DNA of 64,000 nucleotides from Fretibacter rubidus (GCF_041429785.1 NZ_CP163423.1:62001-126000); one strand, 5' to 3'; counted from the first letter of the stretch, positions 45,172 through 54,017 are shown. Numbers and translations are program-made. Notes: generated by a model not told the origin, from the sequence alone.

Positions 45172-45975
45172 TCAGACATCAAATTTTTTAGTGTAACGCG
45201 CGGGTGTATATCCTGTTGCTTTACGAAATGAATGTATGAAGTGGGCTTGGTCGGCATAGGATGATATATCCTTGCCGCTTAGGGTTTGTTGCAATCGTAT
45301 TACTTTTAAAAAGTCATGCGGTGCAAAGCCGGTCGTTGTTTTAAGTTTGCGTTGCAACTGTCTCGGTGACAGTTGCGCAAAATGCGCCATATTTGATACG
45401 GTCTTAATGTCATCTATATTTTCAAATATCTTTTGCGTTATTGGATTTGCAACAACTTGTTTATTTTCAATCAGCGTATCAACAAAGCGTGATAAAACGA
45501 CTTGTTTTTCCGCAAAGTCCAAACCTGTCATCTCTTGATTTATTTGAAGCAAGGGCAGCTTACCTGCGTATGGCTTGTCTACTATTCCTGATAGAATTGC
45601 CTCATCGTGATCTTGCCACACGCCTGGTAAAAACCGAATATTCACAAAAGAAAAATTCCGACCCAAATTGAGTTCCTCAGAGGTCGCTCGTAATTTCGAA
45701 AGACCAGCGATCCTTCTATCGCGTTGGTCGAATATCACATAAGTGCAAGCATCAGGCAGGGCGTGAAAGCGGTAGTCATGCAGGAGCGTATTTTCAGTGT
45801 GGATGTCCAGATAGCGATGCACAATTGATTTCAGATGTTGGGGCGGTCGTGTTTCAGTAAACTGCACAGAGCCAACCGATTTTTCTATACCGTTTCCTTT
45901 TGGATCATACATCGTCGTGTACACCTCTGCTTTGTCAGTGTGAAAAGTAACAGTTGGTATCAGGGAGGGCAACAC
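45172..45975 (-). CDS. AraC-family transcriptional regulator
   Basis: 267 residues from a GTG at 45975; an ATG at 45912 would shorten it by 21. The N-terminal ~150 residues form a sensor domain (PPQHLKSIVHRYLDIHTENT; CTYVIFDQRDRR). The C-terminus has the two AraC helix-turn-helices (VSNMAHFAQLSPRQLQRKLK and SYADQAHFIHSFRKATGYTP). It precedes the VOC gene on the same strand, so it may regulate that gene. The + strand LysE gene starts about 30-50 bases from its 5' end, so the gap may be a shared control region. Confidence 0.9.
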   Translation of the reverse strand: MLPSLIPTVTFHTDKAEVYTTMYDPKGNGIEKSVGSVQFTETRPPQHLKSIVHRYLDIHTENTLLHDYRFHALPDACTYVIFDQRDRRIAGLSKLRATSEELNLGRNFSFVNIRFLPGVWQDHDEAILSGIVDKPYAGKLPLLQINQEMTGLDFAEKQVVLSRFVDTLIENKQVVANPITQKIFENIDDIKTVSNMAHFAQLSPRQLQRKLKTTTGFAPHDFLKVIRLQQTLSGKDISSYADQAHFIHSFRKATGYTPARYTKKFDV

Positions 45976-46026
45976 ACTCCACCAAATCCATATTGACCCT
46001 ATTCAATGCCCGCCCTAATCAGCCCT

Positions 46027-46650
46027 ATGTCATTTGATTTATGGATAGCGCTTGTTGCTTTGTTTGGTATCGGCGGATTGACGCCGGGGCCTGCGGTGAT
46101 GTTGGTCTTGGCATCAGCGTTTCGTTACGGCTTTCGTCCTGCGCTATTGCCTGCGCTGGGTGTGGCGTCGGCCAATGTATTGTGGTTAGTTCTGGCAGCA
46201 TCGGGCGCGGCGGCGCTCGCAACCGCTTATCCACAAGGGTTTTTGGCCTTAAAATTAACTGGGCTTATGGTGATATTTTATCTGGGCTTAAAGACTATAT
46301 TTGGGCCGTTACCCTCGGCGGATATTAGTCGCGATGACGCGCCGCGTCGCTCACGGCTGTATGCCCAAGGCTTTGCATTACAAATTAGTAGCCCTATGCC
46401 ATTGGTTTTTTTCGGCCTTTTACTGCCCGCCTATTTCGATGCGTCCAAAGCCATGGCTCCGCAATTTACGATTATGTTGATAACTGTCACCGTCACAGAA
46501 ATGGTCGGACTGGCGGCTTATGCTTACGGTGCGCAGTCTATTCGCAATTGGCTTCGCAGTGCACGCGCGGCAAAAGCGTTTAATATCCTGATCGGTGTTG
46601 TCATGATCGCCTCTGGCCTTTGGGCGGTAGCGTCAACGTCTGGACATTAG
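46027..46650 (+). CDS. LysE/RhtB-family amino-acid exporter
   Basis: 207 residues from the ATG at 46027 (MSFDLWIALVALFG, the usual family start); an ATG at 46006 adds seven residues. Six hydrophobic segments and the family motif LTPGPAVMLVLASAFRYGFR near residues 20-40 are seen, with ISSPMPLVFFGLLLPAYFD in the second half. It should export an amino acid or related metabolite across the inner membrane. It is divergent from the AraC-type regulator. Confidence 0.92.
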   Translation: MSFDLWIALVALFGIGGLTPGPAVMLVLASAFRYGFRPALLPALGVASANVLWLVLAASGAAALATAYPQGFLALKLTGLMVIFYLGLKTIFGPLPSADISRDDAPRRSRLYAQGFALQISSPMPLVFFGLLLPAYFDASKAMAPQFTIMLITVTVTEMVGLAAYAYGAQSIRNWLRSARAAKAFNILIGVVMIASGLWAVASTSGH

Positions 46651-46653
46651 ATA

Positions 46654-46683
46654 TAAAAAAGCCCCGCCGAAACGACGAGGCTT
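46654..46683 (-). terminator. Rho-independent terminator of the repeat-protein gene (minus strand)
   Basis: On the minus strand an 11-bp stem with two G-U pairs and a UUU loop is followed by six Us. It starts 20 bases after the stop of the gene at 46703-48043. Confidence 0.85.
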
Positions 46684-46702
46684 AATCAAAATTTAAAACC
46701 GC

Positions 46703-48043
46703 TTAGCGGGATTCGTATGGATTGCTTTTATAGCATGTCGTGCTGCCATCAGCACAACCACGACCCATTTGCGATGCTGTTGGTGCCGTTGTAAGGCCCG
46801 TGCCACTGACTGGGTCATTTAGGCCATAAGCTACGCCATTGTTATAACTACGCGTCAAATCGTTATTTGTGCCCATCGTATAATCAGAGCTGTAAATAGT
46901 AGCTGATGACGCTGTTGTGCTGTCAAAGCTCGATGTTGAGTGGCTTGAACCAGAGTAGCTTGACCCTGAGGAGCTTGGCGCCACATAGCTTGAGCTAGAA
47001 TGGCCAGACGTCGCGTAGCTTGGTGATGTGCTAGCGCCATAAGTTGCGCCAGAATAGCTGGAGCCGCTGCTATAGCTAGATCCAGATGTATATGACGACG
47101 CACCGCCGCTGCTATATGTGCTAGAAGATGTTGTGCTGTAATTTTGTGTGCCGGGCTTACAGACGACTTGACGCCATTCGTAACGTTCTGCGCTGATGAG
47201 AACCTTTTTGGCAACATCGGCAAATTGTGTTGGCACATTGACTTTGCGAACATCGGCTGGACGGGCAACCTCTTCTACTGTGATAGAACGGTATTGTGCA
47301 GGCACAGGAATTTCACGTACGCCACCGGGATCGGCCACAACCTGTTTCATAATAGAGCGGTATTTTGCGGGAACGGACTGGCGCTGTACTTGCGCGGGTT
47401 GCACGATAACTTTGCGGTTATATTCGACCTGTTCGCCAGGCACTTCGACAAGGCACCAAATCTCGCAGTTCTCGCCGCATTGTGTGCCGCCTTGCGCGCC
47501 GTACATAGTTGTCGAGCTATAACCGCGACCGCCAATACCCGCATCAGCGGTTGAGTGAACCTTATAGCCTTGCGCCATTAATTTCCCAGGATTACCGCGT
47601 TTCCACACAAGACGAGGCGGCCCGCAATCGACACAAGATGTTTTTGTCACAAATTGTGGGGGTGTTACCGTCAGCTTGTCATAGCTTGGGCGGACCATCA
47701 CTTGTTCAGACACGGATTTAAACGTCGGCTGACGGACTTCATACCGTACGGAAGCTTCTTTAATTTCAACTTGTTCTTGGCGCGTCACTAATTCGGCTTG
47801 GTCGACAATAATGTCTTCATAGGGATCGTGAACTGCAACACGTTCGGATTCAGTGGCGTATTGCGCCGGAATTTCAACGCGGGCGTAACACATGCCAGCT
47901 TGCGGACTAGCGGGCAGCATATCCGGTGTGTAGCTTGGGGCCGTTGGGCCGCTACCTGCAAAAGCGCTCACGCTAAATGTTGCGCTGGCCAGTAATCCAG
48001 AGGCCAAAGCGCCAGTTTTTGATTTCAATTTAAGCATCGTCAT
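46703..48043 (-). CDS. Exported repeat protein with Ser-rich tail
   Basis: 446 residues from the ATG at 48043, which has AAAGGG seven bases upstream (the ATG at 48049 is too close). A signal peptide (~1-29, SAFAG) is followed by CYARVEIPAQYATESERVAV and several imperfect ~20-30 residue units of the form VPAQYRSITVEEVARPADVR, including VPAKYRSIMKQVVADPGGVR and VPTQFADVAKKVLI. Cysteines occur in CVDCGPP, CGENCEIWC and VVC. Residues ~300-385 are a Ser/Tyr/Gly low-complexity stretch, and the end has CADGSTTCYKSNPYESR. Similar CYAKVxIPA repeats occur next to OmpA domains in other bacteria, but no OmpA domain is present here. Likely an envelope or surface protein; function unknown. Confidence 0.82.
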   Translation of the reverse strand: MTMLKLKSKTGALASGLLASATFSVSAFAGSGPTAPSYTPDMLPASPQAGMCYARVEIPAQYATESERVAVHDPYEDIIVDQAELVTRQEQVEIKEASVRYEVRQPTFKSVSEQVMVRPSYDKLTVTPPQFVTKTSCVDCGPPRLVWKRGNPGKLMAQGYKVHSTADAGIGGRGYSSTTMYGAQGGTQCGENCEIWCLVEVPGEQVEYNRKVIVQPAQVQRQSVPAKYRSIMKQVVADPGGVREIPVPAQYRSITVEEVARPADVRKVNVPTQFADVAKKVLISAERYEWRQVVCKPGTQNYSTTSSSTYSSGGASSYTSGSSYSSGSSYSGATYGASTSPSYATSGHSSSSYVAPSSSGSSYSGSSHSTSSFDSTTASSATIYSSDYTMGTNNDLTRSYNNGVAYGLNDPVSGTGLTTAPTASQMGRGCADGSTTCYKSNPYESR

Positions 48044-48384
48044 ATCCATACCCTTTAAAACGAATGACCGACCATCCTATTATAGGAATAAAGACGATCT
48101 TTGGCCTGTCTGTGCAAGTTCAGTGCCGAAACGCATAGGTCCCACAATAATCTCGCTGTTAAATCCCGTTACAGGGTTTAGCCTGCACGGGACATGAACA
48201 TCGCGCGATACCGTCCTGACAGCCCTAAGGTTAATAAAGCGTAATAATTGTGGCGGGACTGTGGCACGCTCGCTGGGGTTGCGCGCAAATCTTCATATTT
48301 ATAGAAAATAGCTCGCTTTTTTACAGTGTCTGTGGCTAAAAAGACACGAATTACTCGCTTTACCCACTCTCATAGGAGCCGCCC
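48044..48384. other. 341-bp divergent intergenic region
   Basis: It lies between the leftward repeat-protein gene and phhB. No gene is seen. A short TCCTA/TAGGA palindrome lies at about 48074-48086 and a GTGTCT/AGACAC hairpin at 48326-48347. The AGGAG before the phhB ATG is at its right end. Promoters for both directions must lie here, but none is close to consensus. Confidence 0.6.
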
Positions 48385-48657
48385 ATGGACGTGCTTAACC
48401 CCAAAGATGTTGCCCAAGACTTGCCCGGCTGGACAGGTGGCGATGATTTTATCACCAAAGTGTTCAAATTTGATGATTTCGCCGAGGCCTTCGGTTTTAT
48501 GACCCGTATTGCCATTATCGCTGATAAAATGGATCATCACCCTGAATGGTTTAATGTCTATAACCGGGTCGATGTGACGCTGACCACTCATGATGCGGGC
48601 GGGGTTACTCACAAAGACGTCACCCTGGCAGAAGCCATGGAAAAGGCCGCAGGTTAA
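48385..48657 (+). CDS. phhB: Pterin-4a-carbinolamine dehydratase
   Basis: 90 residues. The family motif is clear: [20 protein letters not shown], then [20 protein letters not shown] (the catalytic His-His-Pro-Glu-Trp region), [15 protein letters not shown]. It recycles the hydroxylated pterin cofactor of aromatic amino-acid hydroxylases; in bacteria lacking these it may act in other pterin pathways. No hydroxylase gene is in the window. Good AGGAG ribosome site. The next gene begins immediately after its stop. Confidence 0.95.
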   Translation: MDVLNPKDVAQDLPGWTGGDDFITKVFKFDDFAEAFGFMTRIAIIADKMDHHPEWFNVYNRVDVTLTTHDAGGVTHKDVTLAEAMEKAAG

Positions 48658-49701
48658 GTGAGCGTAAGGGATACGCCGCTTTCTATCGCTATCTTTGGGG
48701 CAGGATCTATTGGACTATATTGCGGTGGGCAGCTTGCCAGCGCGGGATGCGATGTCAGCTTTATCGGGCGTGTCTCTATGGCGACGCGGGTCAAAGACGG
48801 TTTTCGCCTTACACATTTTGACCGCGACCCCATTGTCGTTAGTGCAGCGCAATTTAACTTTTACGAAGGGCCTGACGCTGACGCTTTGGCTATGGCCGAT
48901 ATCGTTATCATCTGTGTTAAATCCCAAGACAGCGCAGAGGCGGCGGCCTCAATTGCGCCCCACATCAATGATGATACACTAGTTATCAGTTTCCAAAATG
49001 GCCTTCGTAATAAACCAACGTTAGACAACGGCTTGGCTGGACAGGGTATCGTGCTCGGCGCTGTTGTGCCGTTTAATGTCACCCGTACAGAGGCCGCGAC
49101 ATGGCACTGCGGCACAGAAGGGGGCGTGACAATACAGGCCCATGATGACCGCCGCCTAACAGAGTTAAAAGAGGCCTTTGCGCGGGCAGGGCACAGTGTC
49201 ACAATGTCGGACGATATCACGGCCGTGCAGTGGGGAAAACTCTTGGTGAACCTCAATAACGGGCTGAACGCCTTGTCTGGTGGCACATTGCTTTCTGGCC
49301 TGATGCAACGCCCTTACCGCCTTGTGCTGGCCGCGATGATTGCAGAGGCTATCGACATATTAAACAAGGCCGGGATTACACCGGCAGCTTTTGGCAAAGC
49401 ATCGCCGCAAAAAATGCTAAAAATCCTACCTTTGCCCAACTGGATTTACGCTATTATCATGAACCGTATTGTTAAAATCGACCCGTCTGCACGGTCGTCC
49501 ATGCTGGATGACCTTGATAGTGGACGCCCTTGTGAGATTGAATATTTACAAGGCGAAATCGTCGCCCTCGCGCGCAGCGTCGGCCTGAGTGCGCCGATAA
49601 ATGCCCGTGTTCAAAGCTTAGTCGAAGAGGCTTTTGCGGCGGGCCGTTCCCCTAAAATGAGCGGGACAGAGATTTATAGCGCGGTGATGGATAGCGCGTA
49701 G
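48658..49701 (+). CDS. panE: 2-dehydropantoate 2-reductase (ketopantoate reductase family)
   Basis: 347 residues from a GTG directly after the phhB stop. The N-terminal Rossmann motif IAIFGAGSIGLYCGGQLASA, then IVIICVKSQDSAEAAASIAP, ISFQNGLRNKP and GAVVPFNVTR, match the ApbA/PanE family. In the C-terminal domain the catalytic Lys lies in AVQWGKLLVNLNNGLNALSG. It reduces ketopantoate to pantoate with NADPH for coenzyme A synthesis. Some family members act on other 2-keto acids, so the symbol is family-level. Confidence 0.9.
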   Translation: MSVRDTPLSIAIFGAGSIGLYCGGQLASAGCDVSFIGRVSMATRVKDGFRLTHFDRDPIVVSAAQFNFYEGPDADALAMADIVIICVKSQDSAEAAASIAPHINDDTLVISFQNGLRNKPTLDNGLAGQGIVLGAVVPFNVTRTEAATWHCGTEGGVTIQAHDDRRLTELKEAFARAGHSVTMSDDITAVQWGKLLVNLNNGLNALSGGTLLSGLMQRPYRLVLAAMIAEAIDILNKAGITPAAFGKASPQKMLKILPLPNWIYAIIMNRIVKIDPSARSSMLDDLDSGRPCEIEYLQGEIVALARSVGLSAPINARVQSLVEEAFAAGRSPKMSGTEIYSAVMDSA

Positions 49702-49869
49702 GCGCGTTAATTCTTATATGGAATGCTCTGCTTTCATTTGCAGGGCTGTCTTAAGCTTTCGTTTAATTTATAACGCTTCCACATATGGTCTTCATAGCTT
49801 TCATACGGCTTGCCTTGTTTAGGTTTGATTAAACAATGGGGCCTATCTGCTTTCGATTGCCATGTCGCA

Positions 49870-49884
49870 TTAAGGGTCGATTAA
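49870..49884 (+). promoter_or_regulatory. CtrA-type box TTAA-N7-TTAA(CCAT)
   Basis: TTAA-GGGTCGA-TTAA, followed by CCAT as in the extended CtrA consensus, ends 23 bases before the ATG at 49908. Its position argues that the gene starts at 49908 rather than at an earlier in-frame ATG (49836). Confidence 0.4.
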
Positions 49885-49907
49885 CCATAAAACCTTATTG
49901 CGAGATT

Positions 49908-50246
49908 ATGAAAACAATGGTCGTAGAAATGCTCACTGAACCTGGCGCAGAGGCGCTCATCGCGCAGATGGGCCGACGGCTCGGGACAAAGACACGGTCT
50001 AAAGTGATTGAAAAAACCCTGACCCTTATTCAACAGGATTTTCATATATCAGAAGTCACACAGTGGTTTTCAGAACCGCGTTTCGCCCCGACACAACGCA
50101 CAACTGTGCGATTATCTGACGGTACAGCCGCATTCGCCGCCGCCCTCGCGTCTAGCGTCAACAGGGGCCGCCCGATTGTCCTCATGGAGCTTGTTTATTT
50201 CGCCGCCGCAAAGCTAAGCCGCGATGATTTAGACAGCGCGGCCTAG
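49908..50246 (+). CDS. Small hypothetical protein, possibly DNA-binding
   Basis: 112 residues from the ATG at 49908; an in-frame start at 49836 would take in the CtrA-type box. I do not recognise the family. The first half (GAEALIAQMGRRLGTKTRSK, VIEKTLTLIQQDF) has the helix pattern seen after a short strand in ribbon-helix-helix folds; the second half is mixed. No membrane segment or signal peptide. Its stop overlaps that of convergent fabI by three bases. Confidence 0.65.
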   Translation: MKTMVVEMLTEPGAEALIAQMGRRLGTKTRSKVIEKTLTLIQQDFHISEVTQWFSEPRFAPTQRTTVRLSDGTAAFAAALASSVNRGRPIVLMELVYFAAAKLSRDDLDSAA

Positions 50247-51073
50247 CTTTCCAAACTCGCGCGTAATGCGTCTTCTTGGGGCATGCCGATGGCGTGGAAG
50301 CCGCCGTCGACGTGGTGGGTTTCACCCGTGCAAGACGCGCCGAGGTCGGATAGCAGATAAAGGGCTGCGCCCGCGACGCCTTTGGCATCGGTATTGTCCT
50401 GCATCGCACTGGCGGCTTTGTTAAAGCGGAACATGTGACGGCCAGAGCCAATACCGGCCGCCGCCAGTGTTTTAATTGGGCCTGCGGATATGGCGTTGAC
50501 GCGGATACCGCGCGGGCCAAGATCTGCCGCCATATAGCGGGTGGACGCCTCAAGCGCGGCTTTGGCCACGCCCATGACATTGTAATTGGGAATAACCCGT
50601 TCAGATCCAAGATAGGTGAGCGTTACCATGGCGCCGTCATCATTCATCATCTGGCTCGCGCGGCGGCCTGCGTCGACAAAGCTATAGGCGGAAATATCAA
50701 GCGCGGATTTGAAGCCGTCGCGTGTCGTATTATCAATAAAGCTGCCCGCCAGTTGGTCTTTACCCGCAAAAGCAATGGCGTGGACAAGGAAATCCATTGT
50801 GCCCCATTTGTCTTTCAGGGCGGCAAAGGTGCTGTCCATTGTGGCGTCATCCGTCACGTCACACTCTAAAAGCGTGTCAGAGCCAACACTTTCAGCCAGA
50901 GGTTTGACGCGGCGTAGCAAGTTTTCGCCCTGATAGGTAAAGGCTAGTTCGGCGCCTTGGGCAGCGAGCTGTTGTGCAATCGCCCAAGCAATAGAGTTTT
51001 TATTCGCGACACCCATGATAAGGCCACGCTTGCCTGCCATTAATGTGCCTGTTGGAAATGCGTTCTCTGCCAT
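50243..51073 (-). CDS. fabI: Enoyl-ACP reductase FabI
   Basis: 276 residues. The FabI hallmarks are present: GKRGLIMGVANKNSIAWAIA at the N-terminus, HAIAFAGKDQLAGSF, a catalytic Tyr-x6-Lys pair in PNYNVMGVAKAALE, and GPIKTLAAAGIG. It performs the last reduction of each fatty-acid elongation cycle with NADH. AAGG lies seven bases before the ATG; an in-frame ATG 11 codons on is less favoured. fabB and fabA lie just beyond a luxR gene on the opposite strand, which breaks the usual fabA-fabB-fabI order. Confidence 0.97.
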   Translation of the reverse strand: MAENAFPTGTLMAGKRGLIMGVANKNSIAWAIAQQLAAQGAELAFTYQGENLLRRVKPLAESVGSDTLLECDVTDDATMDSTFAALKDKWGTMDFLVHAIAFAGKDQLAGSFIDNTTRDGFKSALDISAYSFVDAGRRASQMMNDDGAMVTLTYLGSERVIPNYNVMGVAKAALEASTRYMAADLGPRGIRVNAISAGPIKTLAAAGIGSGRHMFRFNKAASAMQDNTDAKGVAGAALYLLSDLGASCTGETHHVDGGFHAIGMPQEDALRASLES

Positions 51074-51209
51074 GACTTTGCCTTATATCTTACTAAAATT
51101 AGGCTTAAAATTAGGGGAAACCGCCCATAAAGGCTAGCGTCATTTTAGTCCAATTTTCAATAACTAAAAAAGTGAGATTAGCGCGTTTACGCCTTTAAGG
51201 TGTTGGGCT

Positions 51210-51971
51210 ATGGTGTTGTGGGGCTGCAATAGCAGTATGTTGGGGAAATCGGTGACGTTTAAGACCTTATTGGGCATTGCGGACCAAATGTATAATGCGA
51301 CGGACCCAGATGCCGTCTTTGATACTTTTTTGGACTATGCTAAAGGCCTCGGCCTTGATTTCCTCTTTATTGGGCGGTGGGGCTTTATGCTAAGCCATCC
51401 GCAAGGCGAGCCTCAATTTTTCCGATCTAATATGCCGGAATGGGCAAAGGTTTATTTCGACAATGGCTATATCCATATCGATCCCTGTATTCATCTGGCG
51501 ATGCGGATTAATCGGGCATTTTTCTATAAAGAAGCCTTTGTGGATTTGACGCCTGCGCAAGAGAAATTTGTCAAAGATGCGCGTGAACACGGTATGGTCG
51601 ACGGTTTTGTCGTGCCCATTCATCGTCGTCTCGGTGCACCGGGGGCGGTCACAATGGGCGCCAAGGCTCCGCTGGATATCTCTAAAATAGACTGCCTGCG
51701 CTTGGAAATGCTGTCCCATATGGCCTACGGCGTAATTGATGAATTACAGGGCACAGATCAACAGCTTCAAATAATGCGATTGACCGACCGGGAACGCACG
51801 GTGCTGACATTGGTGGCGCGCGGCAAAACCAATTGGGAAATTGGCGCGATATTATCAATTAGCGAATATTCTGTCCGTGATTACCTAAAGACCTTGTCAA
51901 AACAGCTAGAGACCGCCAACCGTACCCATACTGTCGTTCGGGCCATGCAATTGGGTTTGATTTCCCCATAG
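51210..51971 (+). CDS. LuxR-family quorum-sensing regulator (solo)
   Basis: 253 residues from the ATG at 51210 (AAGG upstream); an ATG at 51237 is possible. The N-terminal half is an autoinducer-binding domain: W78, Y82, D91 and P92 (in WAKVYFDNGYIHIDPCIH) match TraR W57, Y61, D70 and P71. The position of TraR W85 holds Tyr (FFYKEAF) and Gly is kept near G113. The C-terminal LuxR helix-turn-helix is complete (LTDRERTVLTLVARGKTNWE; ILSISEYSVRDYLKTLSKQL). No luxI gene is in the window, so it may sense outside or non-AHL signals. It is divergent from fabI (136 bases apart). Confidence 0.9.
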   Translation: MVLWGCNSSMLGKSVTFKTLLGIADQMYNATDPDAVFDTFLDYAKGLGLDFLFIGRWGFMLSHPQGEPQFFRSNMPEWAKVYFDNGYIHIDPCIHLAMRINRAFFYKEAFVDLTPAQEKFVKDAREHGMVDGFVVPIHRRLGAPGAVTMGAKAPLDISKIDCLRLEMLSHMAYGVIDELQGTDQQLQIMRLTDRERTVLTLVARGKTNWEIGAILSISEYSVRDYLKTLSKQLETANRTHTVVRAMQLGLISP

Positions 51972-52083
51972 TGCGGCATTTTGGCCTATGATTGGCATGA
52001 TTTGGGCGGAAAGCGGCCATCATGGACATGGACTACCCGAATGTAGGGTTTTGGAAAATTTCAAATTTCGCAATGACAGTCAT

Positions 52084-52175
52084 GTGTGGGGTCAATGTCA
52101 TACGGTTCGCTGCTGAGTTTCGGCTACAGTGCCCCGTAGTCACCTTGCTGTCGGACCGTATGACGGGTCCCACAC
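52084..52175. repeat. Nested inverted repeat between luxR and fabB
   Basis: GTGTGGG (52084-52090) pairs with CCCACAC (52169-52175), and GTCATACGGT (52097-52106) with ACCGTATGAC (52155-52164), around a loop of about 48 bases. This is a 17-bp interrupted stem in a 280-base gap without a credible gene. It could be a small structured RNA, a regulatory site or the remnant of a small element. Confidence 0.6.
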
Positions 52176-52197
52176 ACCTTCTCCGCCAGAACGCCAT

Positions 52198-52225
52198 AAA
52201 AAACGCGAAACCCGAAGGTTTCGCG
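52198..52225 (-). terminator. Rho-independent terminator of fabA-fabB (minus strand)
   Basis: An 8-bp perfect stem (CGCGAAAC/GTTTCGCG) is followed on the minus strand by six Us, 27 bases after the fabB stop. Confidence 0.9.
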
Positions 52226-52251
52226 CGCTTATTCGTGGTATATTGTAGGGG

Positions 52252-53475
52252 CTAGACTTTACTAAAAATCACGCTGCCATTTGTGCCGCCAAAGCCAAAG
52301 CTGTTGGACATGATGGCGTTCAACTTTGTGTCAATTGTCTCGCGCGCAATATTGATTTTGGGCAGTTCTGGATCCAAATCAAACACGTTAATTGACGGCG
52401 CGACAAAGTCGTTTTTCATCATAAGCAAACTATAAATAGCCTCTTGCACGCCAGCCGCGCCCAGTGAGTGCCCAGTCATCGATTTGGTCGCAGACAAATA
52501 CGGCCCGTCCTCGCCAAACACGCGCGCAATCGCGCCTGTTTCGGCTACGTCGCCAACAGGGGTCGATGTGGCGTGGGGGTTAATATAATCTACGCCGTTG
52601 ACGCCTGATTTTGCCGCATCAGCCAAGGCCCCGCGCATGGCACGTTCTGCCCCGACGCCGTTGGGCGCGACCATATCATACCCATCTGATGTGGCTTGGT
52701 AGCCGGTGATTTCTGCGTAAATCTCCGCGCCGCGCGCCTTGGCGTGCTCGTAATCTTCAAGCACGAGCATACCCGCACCGCCTGCAATAACAAAGCCGTC
52801 GCGATTTACGTCAAAGGCGCGGCTCGCCGTTTCAGGTGCGCCATTATATTTGCTGCTCATCGCGCCCATAGCGTCAAAAAGCGCAGTCATGGCCCATTCA
52901 AGCTCTTCGCCGCCGCCCGCAAACATAATGTCTTGTTTGCCCCATTGAATTTGCTCTGCCGCTGCGCCGATACAATGCAGTGATGTGGTGCACGCGCTGG
53001 TAATAGAATAGTTCACACCTTGGATTTTAAAATGAGTGGCCAGTGTCGCTGATACCGTTGAAGACATGGCCTTTGGTACGGCGAACGGCCCAATGCGTTT
53101 GGGGGAATTATTCTTGCGCGTGATGTCTGCCGCGCGGACAATTTCAATCGCGCTGGGACCGCCAGAGCCCGCGATAATGCCTGTGCGCTCGTTGGAGACC
53201 TGGTCCTCAGATAATCCCGCATCATCAATGGCTTGTTGCATCGCGACCGCTGTCCAGCCTGCGCCTTCGCCCATAAACCGGTAGCTGCGCTTATCAATCA
53301 TACCCTTGGGGTCAAGAGAGGGCCGCCCCGATACGCAGGACCGAAAACCAAGCTCTGTTTGCTTTTCGTCCCGTGTGATCCCGGATTTTCCAGCCTTCAA
53401 GCTCTCGGTGACGGTTTTGGCGTCATCGCCTATGCACGATACAATGCCCAATCCTGTAATAACAACGCGCCGCAT
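52252..53475 (-). CDS. fabB: Beta-ketoacyl-ACP synthase I FabB
   Basis: 407 residues. Condensing-enzyme motifs are complete: catalytic Cys in SITSACTTSLHCIG, His in NPHATSTPVGD, Lys/His in SATKSMTGHSLGAAG, and a C-terminal NSFGFGGTNGS. It elongates unsaturated acyl chains in type II fatty-acid synthesis, acting after FabA. Its ATG overlaps the fabA stop by one base, so the two are coupled. A terminator closes the operon. Confidence 0.97.
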   Translation of the reverse strand: MRRVVITGLGIVSCIGDDAKTVTESLKAGKSGITRDEKQTELGFRSCVSGRPSLDPKGMIDKRSYRFMGEGAGWTAVAMQQAIDDAGLSEDQVSNERTGIIAGSGGPSAIEIVRAADITRKNNSPKRIGPFAVPKAMSSTVSATLATHFKIQGVNYSITSACTTSLHCIGAAAEQIQWGKQDIMFAGGGEELEWAMTALFDAMGAMSSKYNGAPETASRAFDVNRDGFVIAGGAGMLVLEDYEHAKARGAEIYAEITGYQATSDGYDMVAPNGVGAERAMRGALADAAKSGVNGVDYINPHATSTPVGDVAETGAIARVFGEDGPYLSATKSMTGHSLGAAGVQEAIYSLLMMKNDFVAPSINVFDLDPELPKINIARETIDTKLNAIMSNSFGFGGTNGSVIFSKV

Positions 53476-54017
53476 TATGCCATATCTCCGTTTTCTGCTG
53501 CCTCGGTTTCAGGGGGTATAAACAACCCAACCCGCAAATCTTTGGCTTTGTAAATCACTTCGCCGTCGGCTTCCATTGTGCCGTCAGCAATGCCGAGCAC
53601 GAGGCGGCGTCTGATGACGCGCTTCAAATCAATTTTATAACGCACATGTTTGACGTCTGGCGTCACTTGGCCTGTGAATTTCACCTCGCCGACACCTAGC
53701 GCGCGTCCCCGTCCCGGAGACCCTGTCCAGCCGAGCCAAAAGCCAACTAATTGCCACATGGCATCTAGACCAAGACAGCCTGGCATCACCGGATCGCCGC
53801 GAAAATGGCATTCAAAAAACCATAAGTCTTTGTGAATATCCAAATCCGCAATAATTTCGCCTTTATCGTAAAGTCCACCTTCGTCACTGATGTGGTTGAT
53901 ACGGTCGAGCATCAACATGGGCGGTAGGGGCAGTTTCGCATTGCCTGGGCCAAACAGGCTTTGTTCGCCACTGATAATCAGGTCATCATAGCTATAAGAG
54001 GATTGAATTTTTTTCAC
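53475..54017 (-). CDS. fabA: 3-hydroxydecanoyl-ACP dehydratase/isomerase FabA
   Basis: 180 residues from a GTG at 54017 with AGGG seven bases upstream. The hot-dog fold active site is visible: catalytic His in [20 protein letters not shown] with the Asp on the following helix, and [19 protein letters not shown]. It dehydrates 3-hydroxydecanoyl-ACP and isomerises the product to start unsaturated fatty-acid synthesis. It heads the fabA-fabB pair. Confidence 0.97.
   Translation of the reverse strand: MKKIQSSYSYDDLIISGEQSLFGPGNAKLPLPPMLMLDRINHISDEGGLYDKGEIIADLDIHKDLWFFECHFRGDPVMPGCLGLDAMWQLVGFWLGWTGSPGRGRALGVGEVKFTGQVTPDVKHVRYKIDLKRVIRRRLVLGIADGTMEADGEVIYKAKDLRVGLFIPPETEAAENGDMA

Noticed and set aside
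4028..52168. Shared 13-mer CCGTATGACGGGT at 4028-4040 and 52156-52168, both in intergenic regions
   Set aside because: Many 13-base matches are expected by chance in 64 kb, and the flanking bases differ, so a common operator is not supported.
52022..52255. 77-codon plus-strand frame between luxR and fabB
   Set aside because: It runs through the long inverted repeat and the fabB terminator, overlaps the fabB end, and its translation resembles no family.
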